Shown: positions 50,884 through 62,526 of the stretch, one piece after another
Numbering within the stretch: the first letter of the stretch is position 1
How the letters are laid out: each line of letters begins with the position of its first letter
Source: Lepturacanthus savala
Taxonomy: Eukaryota > Chordata > Actinopteri > Scombriformes > Trichiuridae
Direction: 5' to 3'
DNA: 64,000 nucleotides
Assembly (NCBI GenBank): GCA_030544235.1
Contig: CM060469.1
Span: 19,197,517 to 19,261,516 of the forward strand
Position numbers and translations under genes: made by a program
The notes under the pieces: model-generated
Databases searched by the model: none
What the model was told of the DNA's origin: nothing
The model's input: the letters and a program-made list of their open reading frames with translations, nothing else

Positions 50884-51220
50884 AGGAATGATTAATTGAT
50901 TAGTTGCCATCTATTTTAAGAATTGATTAACCGATTTGAGTAATGTTTAAGTAGAAAATACCCTAATTCTCTGGTTCTAGCTTCTCAAATCTGGTTATTT
51001 TCTGGTTTCTTTAGTCTTTTAAATATCTATTATAATAGTAAACTGATGATCTTTGGGTTGTGGACTGTTGGTCTGGACAATTATATATTATAGGTTGAAT
51101 CTTCAGCTTTAGGAAACAGTGATTGACATTTTACACCATTTTATGAATCAAACCAAATAAAATTGTTTCAATAACCAATAAATTGATAAACTATCAGAAT
51201 ATTTGCTATGTACAGCTTGT
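50884..51220. mobile_element. MITE copy, AGAGCTGCAAC family, in egln3 intron 1
   Basis: Starts with 'GGAATGATTAATTGATTAG', keeps 'CTAATTCTCTGGTTC', 'TTATTTTCTGGTTTCTTTAG' and 'TTTGGGTTGTGGACTGTTGG', and ends with a degenerate terminus near 51,220. Confidence 0.7.
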
Positions 51221-51553
51221 TGAAGATATTAAAACGCAGATAAAACGAGAAGTTGTATCCACTGAATTCACTGAGAGCAGATTAAATTGATGCTATATAC
51301 ATATATCTCTGTGCTGTGATTAGGATGTAAGGATGTTGTGTTGCTGTGATTTTGTGCTTTATAAGTAAAACTAACTTTTCTTTCAGTTAAATTGCTGCTT
51401 CTCATCCTAATAAAGTGAAGTTAGATCCGTGCAGTAAAAACAGATGATAAATGTTCCGCTTTTACTGACAGATGCGGAGAGCGCAGTTAAATGTTCAGAT
51501 GCGTAAATCTGTGCGTAAACTGCGTAACAGCCGTCGGTCTCAGCGCGTCTTAC

Positions 51554-51913
51554 CTTGGACCGCTCCCGGATCTGCGTGTCCCGCAGCCTGCTGGAGCAGA
51601 CCGAGATCAGCTTATCGATCAGGTTGAGCAGGAAGTTGATCGCCTCGCAGCCGCGCTCGGTCCCGCTGACCCAGCTGATCTTGTCCCCCCTGATGCTCCT
51701 CCGGTTCAGACCCGACACGGAGCCGGCGAGGCGTCCGTCCTGCAGCTGGCCGGACAGGTGCATCTCCTTCACCTGGTCCAGCACGGCGCCGCCGGCCACG
51801 TCCCCCAGGAACCCGTCCACATAGTAGAACCCGCGATCCAGCAGCGCCGGAACCACGCGTCCCAGAGCCAGATTCTGCAGGTCCGAGTCCGAGACGTGAT
51901 CGATGAAAGGCAT
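51554..51913 (-). CDS. egln3: egln3 exon 1 (N-terminus and start of catalytic domain)
   Basis: The exon encodes 120 codons from MPFIDHVSDSDLQN to IRERSK. EGLN3/PHD3 hydroxylates prolines of hypoxia-inducible factor alpha subunits using oxygen, 2-oxoglutarate and iron(II), marking them for VHL-dependent degradation. The ATG at 51,913 aligns with the start of human EGLN3 and has a G at -3. The open frame continues upstream without an ATG, so I do not extend it. The motif ISWVSGTERGCEAINFLL matches the family's ITWIGGNEEGCEAISFLL region. EGLN1 and EGLN2 are excluded because there is no long N-terminal extension and no MYND finger. The donor is AAG|GTAAGA. Confidence 0.97.
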
Positions 51914-52200
51914 CACTGGTCCGAGGCGGGTCCGGAGCGGTTCCAACTTAGGACGGGACTTAAAGAGTCTCCTCGGGCACTATCACAGACTCTCAGAGAC
52001 TATCACAGACCCAGGGAGACTCAGAAAGACCCAGAGTCCCTGAACTAGTCTTCAGCAGGGACTCCGCTGCGGTTTGTGTGTTGAACAGTTCGTTGAACTC
52101 TGAGCTGCTGGTTTCTCTGATGTCTCAGCTCATGTTGTCAGCTTTTATTAAAGCTGCAGCAACAGCAAGTCAGCGCGTGGTTAAAAAGTCACTTCCTGTT
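51914..52200 (-). promoter_or_regulatory. egln3: egln3 5' UTR / proximal promoter
   Basis: A moderately GC-rich block upstream of the ATG. A TATA-like TTTAATAAAAG (minus strand) lies near 52,143-52,153, and a hypoxia-response core GCGTG at 52,175-52,179. A short imperfect direct repeat of 'GACTATCACAGAC' occurs at 51,976-52,012. The start of transcription is not visible. Confidence 0.45.
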
Positions 52201-54992
52201 ATTGCCTTCAAAATAAAAGCCCAATTAACATGAACTTTGGATTTGTAGTTTTGTTTCATGTGATACTGTGGCATCATTTATTGGTGAAGTTTACTGAAAG
52301 TATTCATCATGTTTGTCCCTGTTAAAGCTTGAACAGAACAAATAGCTTTATAAGACGTATATTAAGGACAACACATGAAAACTAGCCCCATAATTTCTGC
52401 TGCCCACAAAACAAAATGATTAAATGAAAATACAATAAAACAAAGGCTCATTCTTGCAATCACCCAAATACAGAAGGTTAATAAACTGTCCCACTTGTCT
52501 CTTCTGAAGAAATAAATGCAGTCCCCACATTATTACATCAGTTCAATTAAACTATGACTACAATTTTGATGATTTATTATTATTCTATGACATTATATAC
52601 AAATTAGAACGTGAATGAATAATAATGGGTGGTAAGTATTAATACATTTACATTGCTTAAATTCAATGTCATTTTCAGCTATCATATAACCTTTGAAACA
52701 TTAACACAACTAAAAAAAATAATCAAGGATGAAATATTCAAATATATTATTTTATGTAAACTTTAATCTGAAAAACAGCTCGTGAAAGTATTAAATAAAT
52801 GTTGTAGAGCTGAAGTACAGTACAAAATAGCAGCAAATTCTAGTCAAGTACCCGAACCTTAAGTGAACCATTTATTTTGAAAGTCTTCTGCTCCTCTTCC
52901 GGTCAGATTCCCGCAGCTTTACTACAGCACCGAGTGAGACGTGCAGAATAAGATGAGAGGAGGAGTCACTCTGACACACTTTCTGCGGAGCATCATTAAA
53001 ACTCAATTTACAATTATATCAAGTTATTTTAGGCTGATTTCATCCGTTGGTAAATATATAAATTAAAAAAAAAACTGTCATGAGGAGACAGAACTGTAGT
53101 TCTGCAATTCTGTAATACTGTTGGAGTACTGTAGTTCTGGAATACTGTAGTACTTTAATGCTATATTACTGCAGTCGTACTGCAATATTGCACTAAAGCC
53201 CCACTTTAATGCTTTGATCACTATTTTATCAAATGTTCAAATATCTACTTTCACTTTTCAAAAAAGCTGTGAATAAAATCCAATAAACAGAAGTGCTGCA
53301 CCCTGCTACGTGCCCGCGCACTGGGCGTGCCCGCCGCCATTAAGGACTCCACAAGCCGCATGTAGTCCCGTGCCCCCTCCCCCCTCCCTTCTGTCCGCGA
53401 GGAGAGGAAGACGTGAACTTGACCACGCACCCGGAAAACAGCTGATAAGAGCTGACAGACCATAATAATACTGATAATAATAATAACAACAACAATAATA
53501 CTGATAAGAACAGCAACAACAATAATACAGTTTGCATTGTAAAAAAAAACATTGTAGAGAGCACATAGGTTCAAGGCTTTATGTAGTTATAATATACTGT
53601 TTGACTTTTTCCTTAAATGTAACAGGAAAATGATTTTAAATAGTGTATCAATATTTATGAATGTGCCATTTGGCTAAAAGAATATTACTATTAATTATGT
53701 AATAGTTTATAGCCTTGGTGAATGGAAAGAAAGTGAAACCAAATATTTTCAAAAGGTAAAATCTGGTTCGATTAAAGAGGAAATCAAATTACAGACATCT
53801 ATCCATAAACTAGTGGAAAGAAAACAAAGTCCAAAACAATGTTGTAGGAAATAACTTTAAACTGGTAGGTTCTGTGGAGTAAGAACTAAAGTATTATTTT
53901 AAGGTTACAGAACAGGAAGAACAGAGGTCAAAGGTCAGAGGTCTGTCACACTATTTTTGAACTGAAAGAGTTTAACAGACTCATGTTATTTTGCTGTGAT
54001 CATGTTTTCAGCTCATCACTTTAATTTTTTTTTACTCGATTTTAATGTTTTTTGTTTTGTTCTCTGGAGATTTTGTTTCATTATTAAGACGCAAATTTAA
54101 TCACATAGTGGAAACTGAAACTGCTGAAAATGACATATTTTCATTAGAGATTAAATCTGCTGCTTATTTCAGTTAAACATTATCTTAAAAGTGGTGAATT
54201 CTCATTTTGTCCAAACAGAAAAGAGCAAGAAGTGTTATAACTAAAAAGAAAAAAAAAGAAAACAGCTGCCGACTTCTTCTTCTGATTTTCTTGATAATAA
54301 ATTAGAATTTTGTCATGAAACAGTTAAAACGCTGTTCCCAACCACATTTCATGGTCTTTATCTGATGGGATTAAATTCTTACACTCAGCTTTAATCCTTC
54401 ATTCACACAGTACTGAGCTGTGAATAACCTTCATTTTTTTGTTTCGTTTAGCATTATAGGAGGTAAAGTTTTTGAATATGTATTTGTTTTGTATTATTTT
54501 CATATATTAGAATTAGTCAATGAACTGATTAGAGAGTCGAAACAAAATCAATCAATAATTAAAAAAACAATCTAAACATAAAGACATTTGAAATGAAATC
54601 ACTTAATTTGGGTTTAGGTAATTGTAACAAGATTTGGAGGCATTATTGATCCTTTGTAAATAATATATAATATTATGATACGTGTCCATGAGCCTTATTC
54701 CAGCAGCTGTTCTGACTCTGTTTAAGGACATCTGGAAAATAAACAAGCATGTGTCACATTACAAAAGCCTTAATAAGGAAAAAGCAGCTCTTGTGCTGCT
54801 GCAGCTGGTGCAGACGTGCTACATTGCGTCCTGCGACCTCTCCACGCCATCCTGAACTTCATCTCTGAGGAATGTGTGTATACGTGAGGCTGCACACAGC
54901 TGCAGGTGCTGCTGGACCCAGCAGCAACACACGTACTGACGCTGGAAACTAACGGAGCAGCTCTGACTGAGTAGCATGGTCACCAGCATTTA
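52200..54992. other. region upstream of egln3, no gene seen
   Basis: AT-rich sequence with one GC-rich island at 53,290-53,435, listed separately. Short 'CTGTAGTTCT' units recur at 53,092-53,180. Open frames at 53,251-53,574 overlap in all three minus frames across the GC island and a (AAT)n-like stretch, and have no recognisable domains. Confidence 0.6.
53300..53430. promoter_or_regulatory. candidate hypoxia-response cluster upstream of egln3
   Basis: Four RCGTG cores lie within about 120 bases: ACGTG at 53,308-53,312, GCGTG at 53,325-53,329, ACGTG at 53,411-53,415, and GCGTG on the minus strand at 53,424-53,428. They sit in a GC-rich island about 1.4 kb upstream of the egln3 ATG. EGLN3 is an established HIF target in vertebrates, so clustered HIF sites here are plausible. 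Function is inferred from sequence and position only. Confidence 0.4.
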
Positions 54993-57866
54993 CACCACAA
55001 CACTGTTACTGCACCAACATCATGTTACTGCACCAACACCATGTTCCTGCACCAACACCATGTTACTGCACCAACACCATGTTACTGCACCAACACCATG
55101 TTACTGCACCAACACCATGTTACTGCACCAACATCATGTTACTGCACCAACATCATGTTACTGCACCAACACCATGTTACTGCACCAACACCATGTTACT
55201 GCACTAACACCATGTTACTGCACCAACACCATGTTACTGCACCAACAACATGTTACTGCACCAACACCATGTTACTGCACTAACACCATGTTACTGCACC
55301 AACACCATGTTACTGCACCAACAACATGTTACTGCACCAACACCATGTTACTGCACCAACATCATGTTACTGCTCCAACATCATGTTACTGCTCCAACAT
55401 CATGTTACTGCACCAACACCATGTTACTGCACCAACACCATGTTACTGCACTAACACCATGTTACTGCACCAACACCATGTTACTGCACCAACAACATGT
55501 TACTGCACCAACACCATGTTACTGCACTAACACCATGTTACTGCACCAACACCATGTTACTGCACCAACAACATGTTACTGCACCAACACCATGTTACTG
55601 CACCAACATCATGTTACTGCTCCAACATCATGTTACTGCTCCAACATCATGTTACTGCACCAACACCATGTTACTGCACCAACACCATGTTACTGCACCG
55701 ACATCATGTTACTGCTCCAACATCATGTTACTGCACCAACACCATGTTACTGCACCAACACCATGTTACTGCACCGACATCATGTTACTGCACCGACATC
55801 ATGTTACTGCACCAATATCATGTTACTGCACTAACATCATGCTACTGTACCAATATCATGTTACTGCACCAACACCATGTTACTGCACCAACACCATGTT
55901 ACTGCACCGACATCATGTTACTGCACCAATATCATGTTACTGCACTAACATCATGTTACTGCACCAACATCATGTTAATGCACCAACATCATGTTACTGC
56001 ACCAATATCATGTTACTGCACCAACATCATGTTACTGCACCAACATCATGTTAATGCACCAACATCATGTTACTGCACCAATATCATGTTACTGCACCAA
56101 TATCACGTTACTGCACCAACATCACGTTACTGCACCAACATCACGTTACTGCACCAACATCATGTTACTGCACCAACATCATGTTACTGCACCAACATCA
56201 CGTTACTGCACCAATATCATGTTACTGCACTAACATCATGTTACTGCACCAATATCATGTTACTGCACTAACATCATGTTACTGCACCAACACCATGTTA
56301 CTGCACCAACACGTTAGTGCACTAACATCATGTTACTGCACCAACACCATGTTCCTGCACCAACATCACGTTACTGCACCAACACGTTACTGCACCAACA
56401 TCATGTTACTGCACCAACATCATGTTACTGCACTAACATCATGTTACTGCACTAACATCATGTTACTGCATCAACACCATGTTACTGCACCAACACGTTA
56501 GTGCACCAACACCATGTTACTGCATCAACATCACGTTACTGCACTAACATCATGTTACTGCACCAACATCATGTTACTGCACCAACATCATGTTACTGCA
56601 CCAACATCATGTTACTGCACCAACATCATGTTACTGCACCAACACCATGTTACTGCACCGACATCATGTTACTGCACCAACACCATGTTCCTGCACCAAT
56701 ATCATGTTACTGACACCAACATCACGTTACTGCACCAACACCATGTTACTGCACCAATATCATGTTACTGCACCGACATCATGATACTGCACCAATATCA
56801 TGTTACTGCACCAACATCATGTTACTGCACTAACACCATGTTACTGCACCAATATCATGTTACTGACACCAACATCACGTTACTGCACCAACACCATGTT
56901 ACTGCACCAATATCATGTTACTGCACCGACATCATGTTACTGCACCAATATCATGTTACTGCAGCAACACCATGTTACTGCACCAACATCACGTTACTGC
57001 ACCAACATCATGTTACTGCACCAACACCATGTTACTGCACCAACATCATGTTACTGCACCAACACCATGTTACTGCACCAACACCATGTTACTGCACCAA
57101 CATCATGTTACTGCATCAACATCATGTTACTGCACTAACATCATGTTACTGCACCAACATCATGTTACTGCACTAACATCATGTTACTGCACTAACATCA
57201 TGTTACTGCACCAATATCATGTTACTGCACCAACATCATGTTACTGCACCAACACCATGTTACTGCACCAACAACATGTTACTGCGCCAACATCATGTTA
57301 CTGCACCAACATCATGTTAATGCACCAACATCACGTTACTGCACCAACATCATGTTACTGCACCAACATCATGTTACTGCACCAACATCATGTTACTGCA
57401 CCAATATCTTGTTACTGCACCAACATCATGTTACTGCACCAACACCATGTTACTGCACCAACATCATGTTACTGCACCAACACCATGTTACTGCACCAAC
57501 ACCATGTTACTGCACCAACACCATGTTACTGCACCAACACCATGTTATTGCACTAACATCATGTTACTGCACCAACAGTGTTACTGCACCAACACCATGT
57601 TACTGCACCAACACCATGTTACTGCAACCAAAATCATGTTACTGCACCAACATCATGTTACTGCACTGACATCATGTTACTGCACCAACATCATGTTACT
57701 GCACCGACATCATGTTACTGCACCAACATCATGTTACTGCACCAACATCATGTTACTGCACCAACATCACGTTACTGCACCAACACCATGTTCCTGCTCC
57801 AACACCATGTTACTGCACCAACAGTGTTACTGCACCAACACCATGTTCCTGCATGGACACCATGTT
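54993..57866 (+). repeat. 2.9 kb minisatellite with a 19-base unit
   Basis: About 150 tandem copies of ACTGCACCAACACCATGTT with substitutions at a few fixed positions (CACC/CATC/CAAC, CCAAC/CTAAC/CGAC, ATG/ACG). Nineteen is not a multiple of three and the unit has no stop in any plus-strand frame, so all three frames stay open and yield long artefactual proteins of MLLHQHHVTAPTPCYCTNT type. A few units have 20 bases or small deletions. The minus strand has a TAA at every junction. Confidence 0.98.
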
Positions 57867-57868
57867 TT

Positions 57869-57908
57869 ATATCTATTGTGAATGACTTATATCTATTGTG
57901 AATGACTT
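57869..57908. repeat. two exact 20-base direct repeats
   Basis: ATATCTATTGTGAATGACTT occurs twice with no spacer (57,869-57,888 and 57,889-57,908), starting two bases after the 19-base minisatellite ends and running straight into a hairpin. Confidence 0.97.
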
Positions 57909-57954
57909 AAACAGCAGGAAAACGCCTCCTGTCTGAGGCGTTTTCCTGCTGTTT
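57909..57954. repeat. perfect 20-bp hairpin, 6-base loop
   Basis: Positions 57,909-57,928 are the exact reverse complement of 57,935-57,954 (AAACAGCAGGAAAACGCCTC on the left arm), with loop CTGTCT. It abuts the direct repeats at 57,869-57,908. Confidence 0.97.
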
Positions 57955-58537
57955 TATCAGCTCCTCATTATATAAACACTGAGCCAAACGAGTTTGAGAA
58001 GCTTCTGAAGCCTCCTTCAGCAAACACTGAATCACTGCTCGTTCACAGCCATGAAAACATTCCTAGATTGATATTTACCCATTATCAGCAGCTTCAATCA
58101 GACATTTGTGCTTTCGAAGGTGGATCAGCTAGAATCTAAAGTAAACCACAGGCATCATTTCTCAAATTACAACACACCCACACACTTGCCAAGAAAGCTC
58201 TTGCCCGTCTGTTTCTGGCAGCGGATCAGAACAGGAAGCAGAGGTCTGGTTACTGGTTAACTCAGACGATGAAGCTGTCCTCACGTACGCACGACAATCT
58301 GCTGACTCCAGTCTGACCCGTTATCATCCGACCACGGACACCACAGGACCATGGAGACACGTCACACACACACACACACCCACACATTCATTACAGGTGG
58401 AGCGTTTATGGCCCGCAGAGCAGATTACAATAATAATCAAACCACTTGACTGTGGCAAAGTTTCTTGGTACAAGAACCAGGATGAATATTTCTAAATGGA
58501 CACATTCACAGAAGACGTACAAGAAAACACTTGTATG

Positions 58538-58820
58538 TAGAGCTGCAATGATTAGTTGATTAATCAATTAGTTGCCACTATTACTATTACATTAATTGCC
58601 AACTATTTGATAATCGATTTGAGTCATTTTTAAGAGGAAAGTCCAAATTCTCTGGTTATTCTATGGTTATTATTTCTGGTTTCTTTAGTCTTATATAATA
58701 GTAAACTGATGATGTTGGTTATGGACTGTTGGTCTGGACAAAAACAAAAAAACAAAAAATAAAACAAACAGACATTTTAGGTTGAATCTTCAGCTTTGGG
58801 AAACAGTGATCAACATTTTC
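58538..58820. mobile_element. MITE copy, AGAGCTGCAAC family
   Basis: Begins TAGAGCTGCAATGATTAGTT, keeps 'GTCCAAATTCTCTGGTTA', 'TATGGACTGTTGGTCTGGAC' and 'GAATCTTCAGCTTTGGG'. The far terminus is missing. Confidence 0.75.
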
Positions 58821-59989
58821 TTTCTCAGACCACCAAGAGGAACTCAAACATGAGTGGAAGGTTCACCTGGAGACTCAACAGAGAATAACAAACATTGGAT
58901 CAGCCTTCTGTGATGGTCACAGCGAGAATGATTAGAACAATTAGAGCCGACTGACTGTCGACAGCTTCTGCACCAACATAGTGAACCTGAAATGACTGCT
59001 GTGTGTCTCCTGGACAACAGGAATCTTTTATTACACAGTGTGGTTAGTGCTTTATCTCCTTTAGTGTTGTGGGACAGTTCAGACTGAGCCTTTATTCTCT
59101 GTGTGAGTGGCTGCTGGTTATTGTTCCTGGACAGTTTCTGATTCATGTGACTAATCTCAGCAACATCTGAGCCCAGTGTCCTGCTGCTACACACTGCAGC
59201 TTTACAGCAGTTTACAGCACTCACTTTACAGCAGAAAGATGTTCAGGCTTTTCTCAGTTTATCGGTTGATGCCTCCTCTCTCCTCCAGTGAGGCAGGAAG
59301 CAATTGTCCTTCAATATTTTGAAGGATCTTCTGATTCCTTAAATGAAGCTGGAGGAGCTGAGGAGGCAGGAGAGAGGAGAGGAGGTTTCTGGAAGACTTT
59401 ATTTCAGTTTTTTAACAGTCAGGTTGTATCTACGTATTATTAATATTATTATTATTAGATAATTGCCTCTCCACTCAGTACTGGTGACAATTTCCTACGG
59501 TTTTAAACAGAATTTAAAACTATGTTGATGCAGAAATAATGTTATATTGTTGTAAGTGTCTAATTATTATAAATGCTGCAGCAAAACATTGAAAATCATC
59601 ACAGATATCTAGAGACTCATACAAGAATATGCTGATAACAACTATTAACTATTTGATTTATTTAACAGACTTTTCAAAGATTGGAATCTATGGTTTAGCG
59701 TTGCTATGCTAAATATTAAAGAGTAGAAAGAACAAGAAAGTAATGACAGATGTACTTCAACAAAGGAAAATAAGGAAAAACAGAAACTTTCCTGTTTTTA
59801 AACAACCTTTGTGGCCAATTGAGAAAAGATTTAGTAGTTAACAAAGTCATATAAAGACAACGTGACCAGTGTGTCTCTGTTTGGTTCAAACATTTATTCG
59901 CTTTCCCATCTCTTAACAAATCACACAGGTCTGTGAAGCTCTTGAGGGGCCACAGAAAATTAGGTGCTGGGCCAGATTTGAGTTTAACA

Positions 59990-60480
59990 CATCATGCTGT
60001 GGATAGTTTGCTATTTTTCCATTTATTCTTGTGTATATGATACTTTGCTATCATGATTAACATGTTAACCACTTTGGACATTTTCATTGATAAACCATCC
60101 AAATAAACAGTCACCTGAAACTTATTAAACATTGATTTACTATCCCTTATATTTAACCACTGGTTAAATCTTTCCAAATGTTCAATAGTTTCTTATACTG
60201 TCAAACAGAATACACAAGACTGTTCTTCAAAACTGAACCTTTTCCTAAGAATTTGAGCCTCAGGATAAATGTTTAATATTTTGAACTGAATTTCTTTTGC
60301 TTTTGGTAAGATTGGCCATTTAACATATAGCTGCATTATATTTTCAATAAATTATTTAATTTCCAGTCACCTTTACTTTTGTTAATTTCTTAATATTTGG
60401 GAAAAGCTTCTCTTTTAGCACATTTCCCAGTTCCTTGTTACTGCATTTTTTTTTCTAATCACATTTTCTGGAGGAGCTTG
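59990..60480 (-). mobile_element. decayed L1-type LINE, C-terminal ORF2 remnant
   Basis: One minus-strand frame reads KEIQFKILNIYPEAQILRKR, then CVFC, then ETIEHL, then MLIMIAKYHIHKNKWKNSK. This order (core, CxxC zinc-knuckle start, ETIEHL, AKYHIHK near the end) is characteristic of the C-terminus of fish L1-clade reverse transcriptase ORFs. Stop codons interrupt it, for example just before ETIEHL and in the upstream part. No reverse-transcriptase catalytic region is present, so this is a 5'-truncated, inactive copy. Confidence 0.75.
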
Positions 60481-61059
60481 AGAACCATCTAACATGACGT
60501 GGTTTACCGGATGTTGACGCCCCTTTAGTCGAACGTGTTCGCTGATTGGTCGCTACAGTAAACAGTTGCTGTTAAACAGACTTCAAGCCAACAACAGCTG
60601 AAATAAAAATCATGAAAATAAAACCTTTTCCTGTGACTTTATTATTTTCTCTTCTGTTTCATTCAGGTGAGTCATAGAAAACACACACAAACTGAACCAA
60701 CAACGAATTATAAAACATGTTCTGCAGACAGCTACAGCTGATTTATTGTTGTATTTTTTGTATTTAATTTTAAACCTATAATCACATGATAAATCATTGG
60801 AGCAGTTTGGGGTGTAAAGCTGAACCTGGTTAATGTTCAGCAATTAATTAAAGATGTTCATTAATGTTCATTATGTAAGTAATGTTATTTGTATGTTGTA
60901 TGTTGAACAAATTTCAATCAATCTTTATTCTTTCAGTTTATTTTAACTTAATGTGTGTTTGGGGTTCTACGGATATTGTAGTAGGACAAAAAGCCAGTTA
61001 GGATGAATACACGTTAACCTGATGATTAATAGACAGAAATGAATAACGCTCTTAGTTGT

Positions 61060-61560
61060 GACGCAATGATCGGCTGTAGTCATCCGAATCTTCCACCGGA
61101 GCTCGGATCCATCATCTGATTACTAACTACATCAATTATTATAATGTATCCGCGTAAATAATCAGTGAAGGCTCTGTGCGTTGTGCGTAAATACGCACGA
61201 GCATTACGCGCAGTTTGGTGACTAAATAGGTGGTTCTGGCCACAGGTCGACTGGAGAACAGCACGTAACAAGTGGGCTCACTGACGTCAAGACACCCTGG
61301 AACAAAGGATTTATCACCTCTTATTTACTTTCTCCTTTCCTCGTAACAACGTGAGTCGTGGAGAAGTTTCCGTCTGGCAGAGATGTGTTTTCCTCCTGCT
61401 CTGCGCAGCGAGCCGCCGGGTTCAACATCACAGCAGCGATAATTAACATGAATGTGTTAATGGAACTGATGATTGGTGCGATGAGTCTCACTGTTTGACT
61501 GAATGGAGTTTTCATCAGTCATTGTTAACACCTGTTCCACTATGACTGACGTGAGGATCC
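61060..61560. promoter_or_regulatory. candidate regulatory block with consensus CRE
   Basis: About 500 bases richer in CpG than the surroundings, with a perfect palindromic cAMP-response element TGACGTCA at 61,282-61,289, and GCGTAAATACGC-like and GCGC motifs near 61,180-61,215. No exon can be supported. It may be a promoter or enhancer of a neighbouring gene, or only a local composition change. Confidence 0.25.
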
Positions 61561-62230
61561 AGTTGCTGCAGTCACGTGAATTTGATTTTATCCTTTTGTA
61601 TTCAACATTTGTTGTTTTCTATGTTTTCCAACTGGTATTTCTCTCAGATCCATTAAACATTTAACTCTGCTTTTATTCGTGATGAGTCTCCATCTCCGCT
61701 GTTTATATCTACTATTCACCTGCCTCCTGTTATTGACCCGATTCCTTGGATCAATAAATTATCGTTTTTCCCTCAAACATGTTCCTGTGCCTGCAATTAA
61801 AAAAAGACAGCAAACTATAACTTTATTGGCTGTTAAACTGTGATACAGAAACAGTCCACCAGCTAAATCAAACACTCCCACCTCGTGTCTGATGAAGGAA
61901 ACTACAGGAACAATTCTACTTGATTACTGTAAAACAAGTTGCCCAAAAGTTTTCGGATCTTTTTGAGTTAGAAGTTTCAATACAGTGACTGTTTAAACTA
62001 CTCATACATCATTCATTATAATTGTTATAATAATCTACTGTGAGAAGAGATGTGTTGAGAAGGGGCTTCAAGAAAAAGAGATTATGGCTTTAAAGAGACT
62101 AATGTTATAAGATCTACGTGATTGGACAAAGGAGGATGTGTCTGGATTGTGTCCTGCATCACATCATGAAAATCTGGTGATGGTCAGTTTGAACAGCAGG
62201 ACGAATTAAAGCAAGAAAAAGAGGTTTCAG

Positions 62231-62526
62231 GGTGACACAGTGGTGCAGGGGTTAGCGCTGTTGCCTCACAGCAAGAAGGTCACAGGTTCAACACCTCCTT
62301 GGTCCTGGGTCTGGGACCTTTCTGTGTGGAGTTTGCATGTTCTCCCCGTGTCTGCGTGGGTTTTCACCGGGTACTCCAGCTTCCTCCCACAGTCCAAAAA
62401 CATGCTCAGGTTAACTGGAGACTCTAAATTGCCCGTAGGTGTGAGTGAATGGTGTGTGTGGCCCACGATTGGCTGGCAACCATCTAGGGTGTATCCCTGC
62501 CTCTCGCTGTAATGCGCTGGGATTGG
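62231..62526 (+). mobile_element. SINE copy (tRNA-headed family), 3'-truncated
   Basis: Matches the SINE at 20,573-20,931 from GGTGACACAGTGG to 'GCGCTGGGATTGGA', where it stops without the (TGAC)n tail. The B-box region reads GGTTCAACACC. Confidence 0.85.

Larger units (their letters stand above)
46469..51553. other. egln3 intron 1
   Basis: About 5.1 kb. It holds GT/CA arrays at 48,431-48,472 and 48,573-48,657, a MITE copy at 50,884-51,220, a possible diverged MITE around 46,640-46,825 and a dispersed-repeat tail at about 48,034-48,070. An unexplained open frame on the gene strand lies at 50,237-50,467. No further exon of egln3 is needed, since exons 1 and 2 join in frame. Confidence 0.65.

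Noticed and set aside
51914..51946. N-terminal extension of egln3 by eleven codons
   Set aside because: The extended frame begins with TTG, not ATG. The ATG at 51,913 matches the start of human EGLN3 and gives the family length.
51491..52048. 185-codon open frame on the plus strand
   Set aside because: Antisense to egln3 exon 1 and its promoter; GC-driven, no recognisable domain.
53251..53574. Open frames in all three minus frames across a GC-rich island
   Set aside because: Simultaneous openness in three frames and simple-sequence translation (runs of Leu, Tyr, Cys, Ile) show a composition effect. The island is better explained as a regulatory candidate.
54993..57866. Possible CRISPR-like array
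   Set aside because: The units are directly adjacent without unique spacers and the genome is a vertebrate one.
54976..57901. Many long overlapping open frames encoding His/Thr/Cys/Leu repeats
   Set aside because: They arise from the 19-base minisatellite, which has no stop in any plus-strand frame. They are not protein genes.
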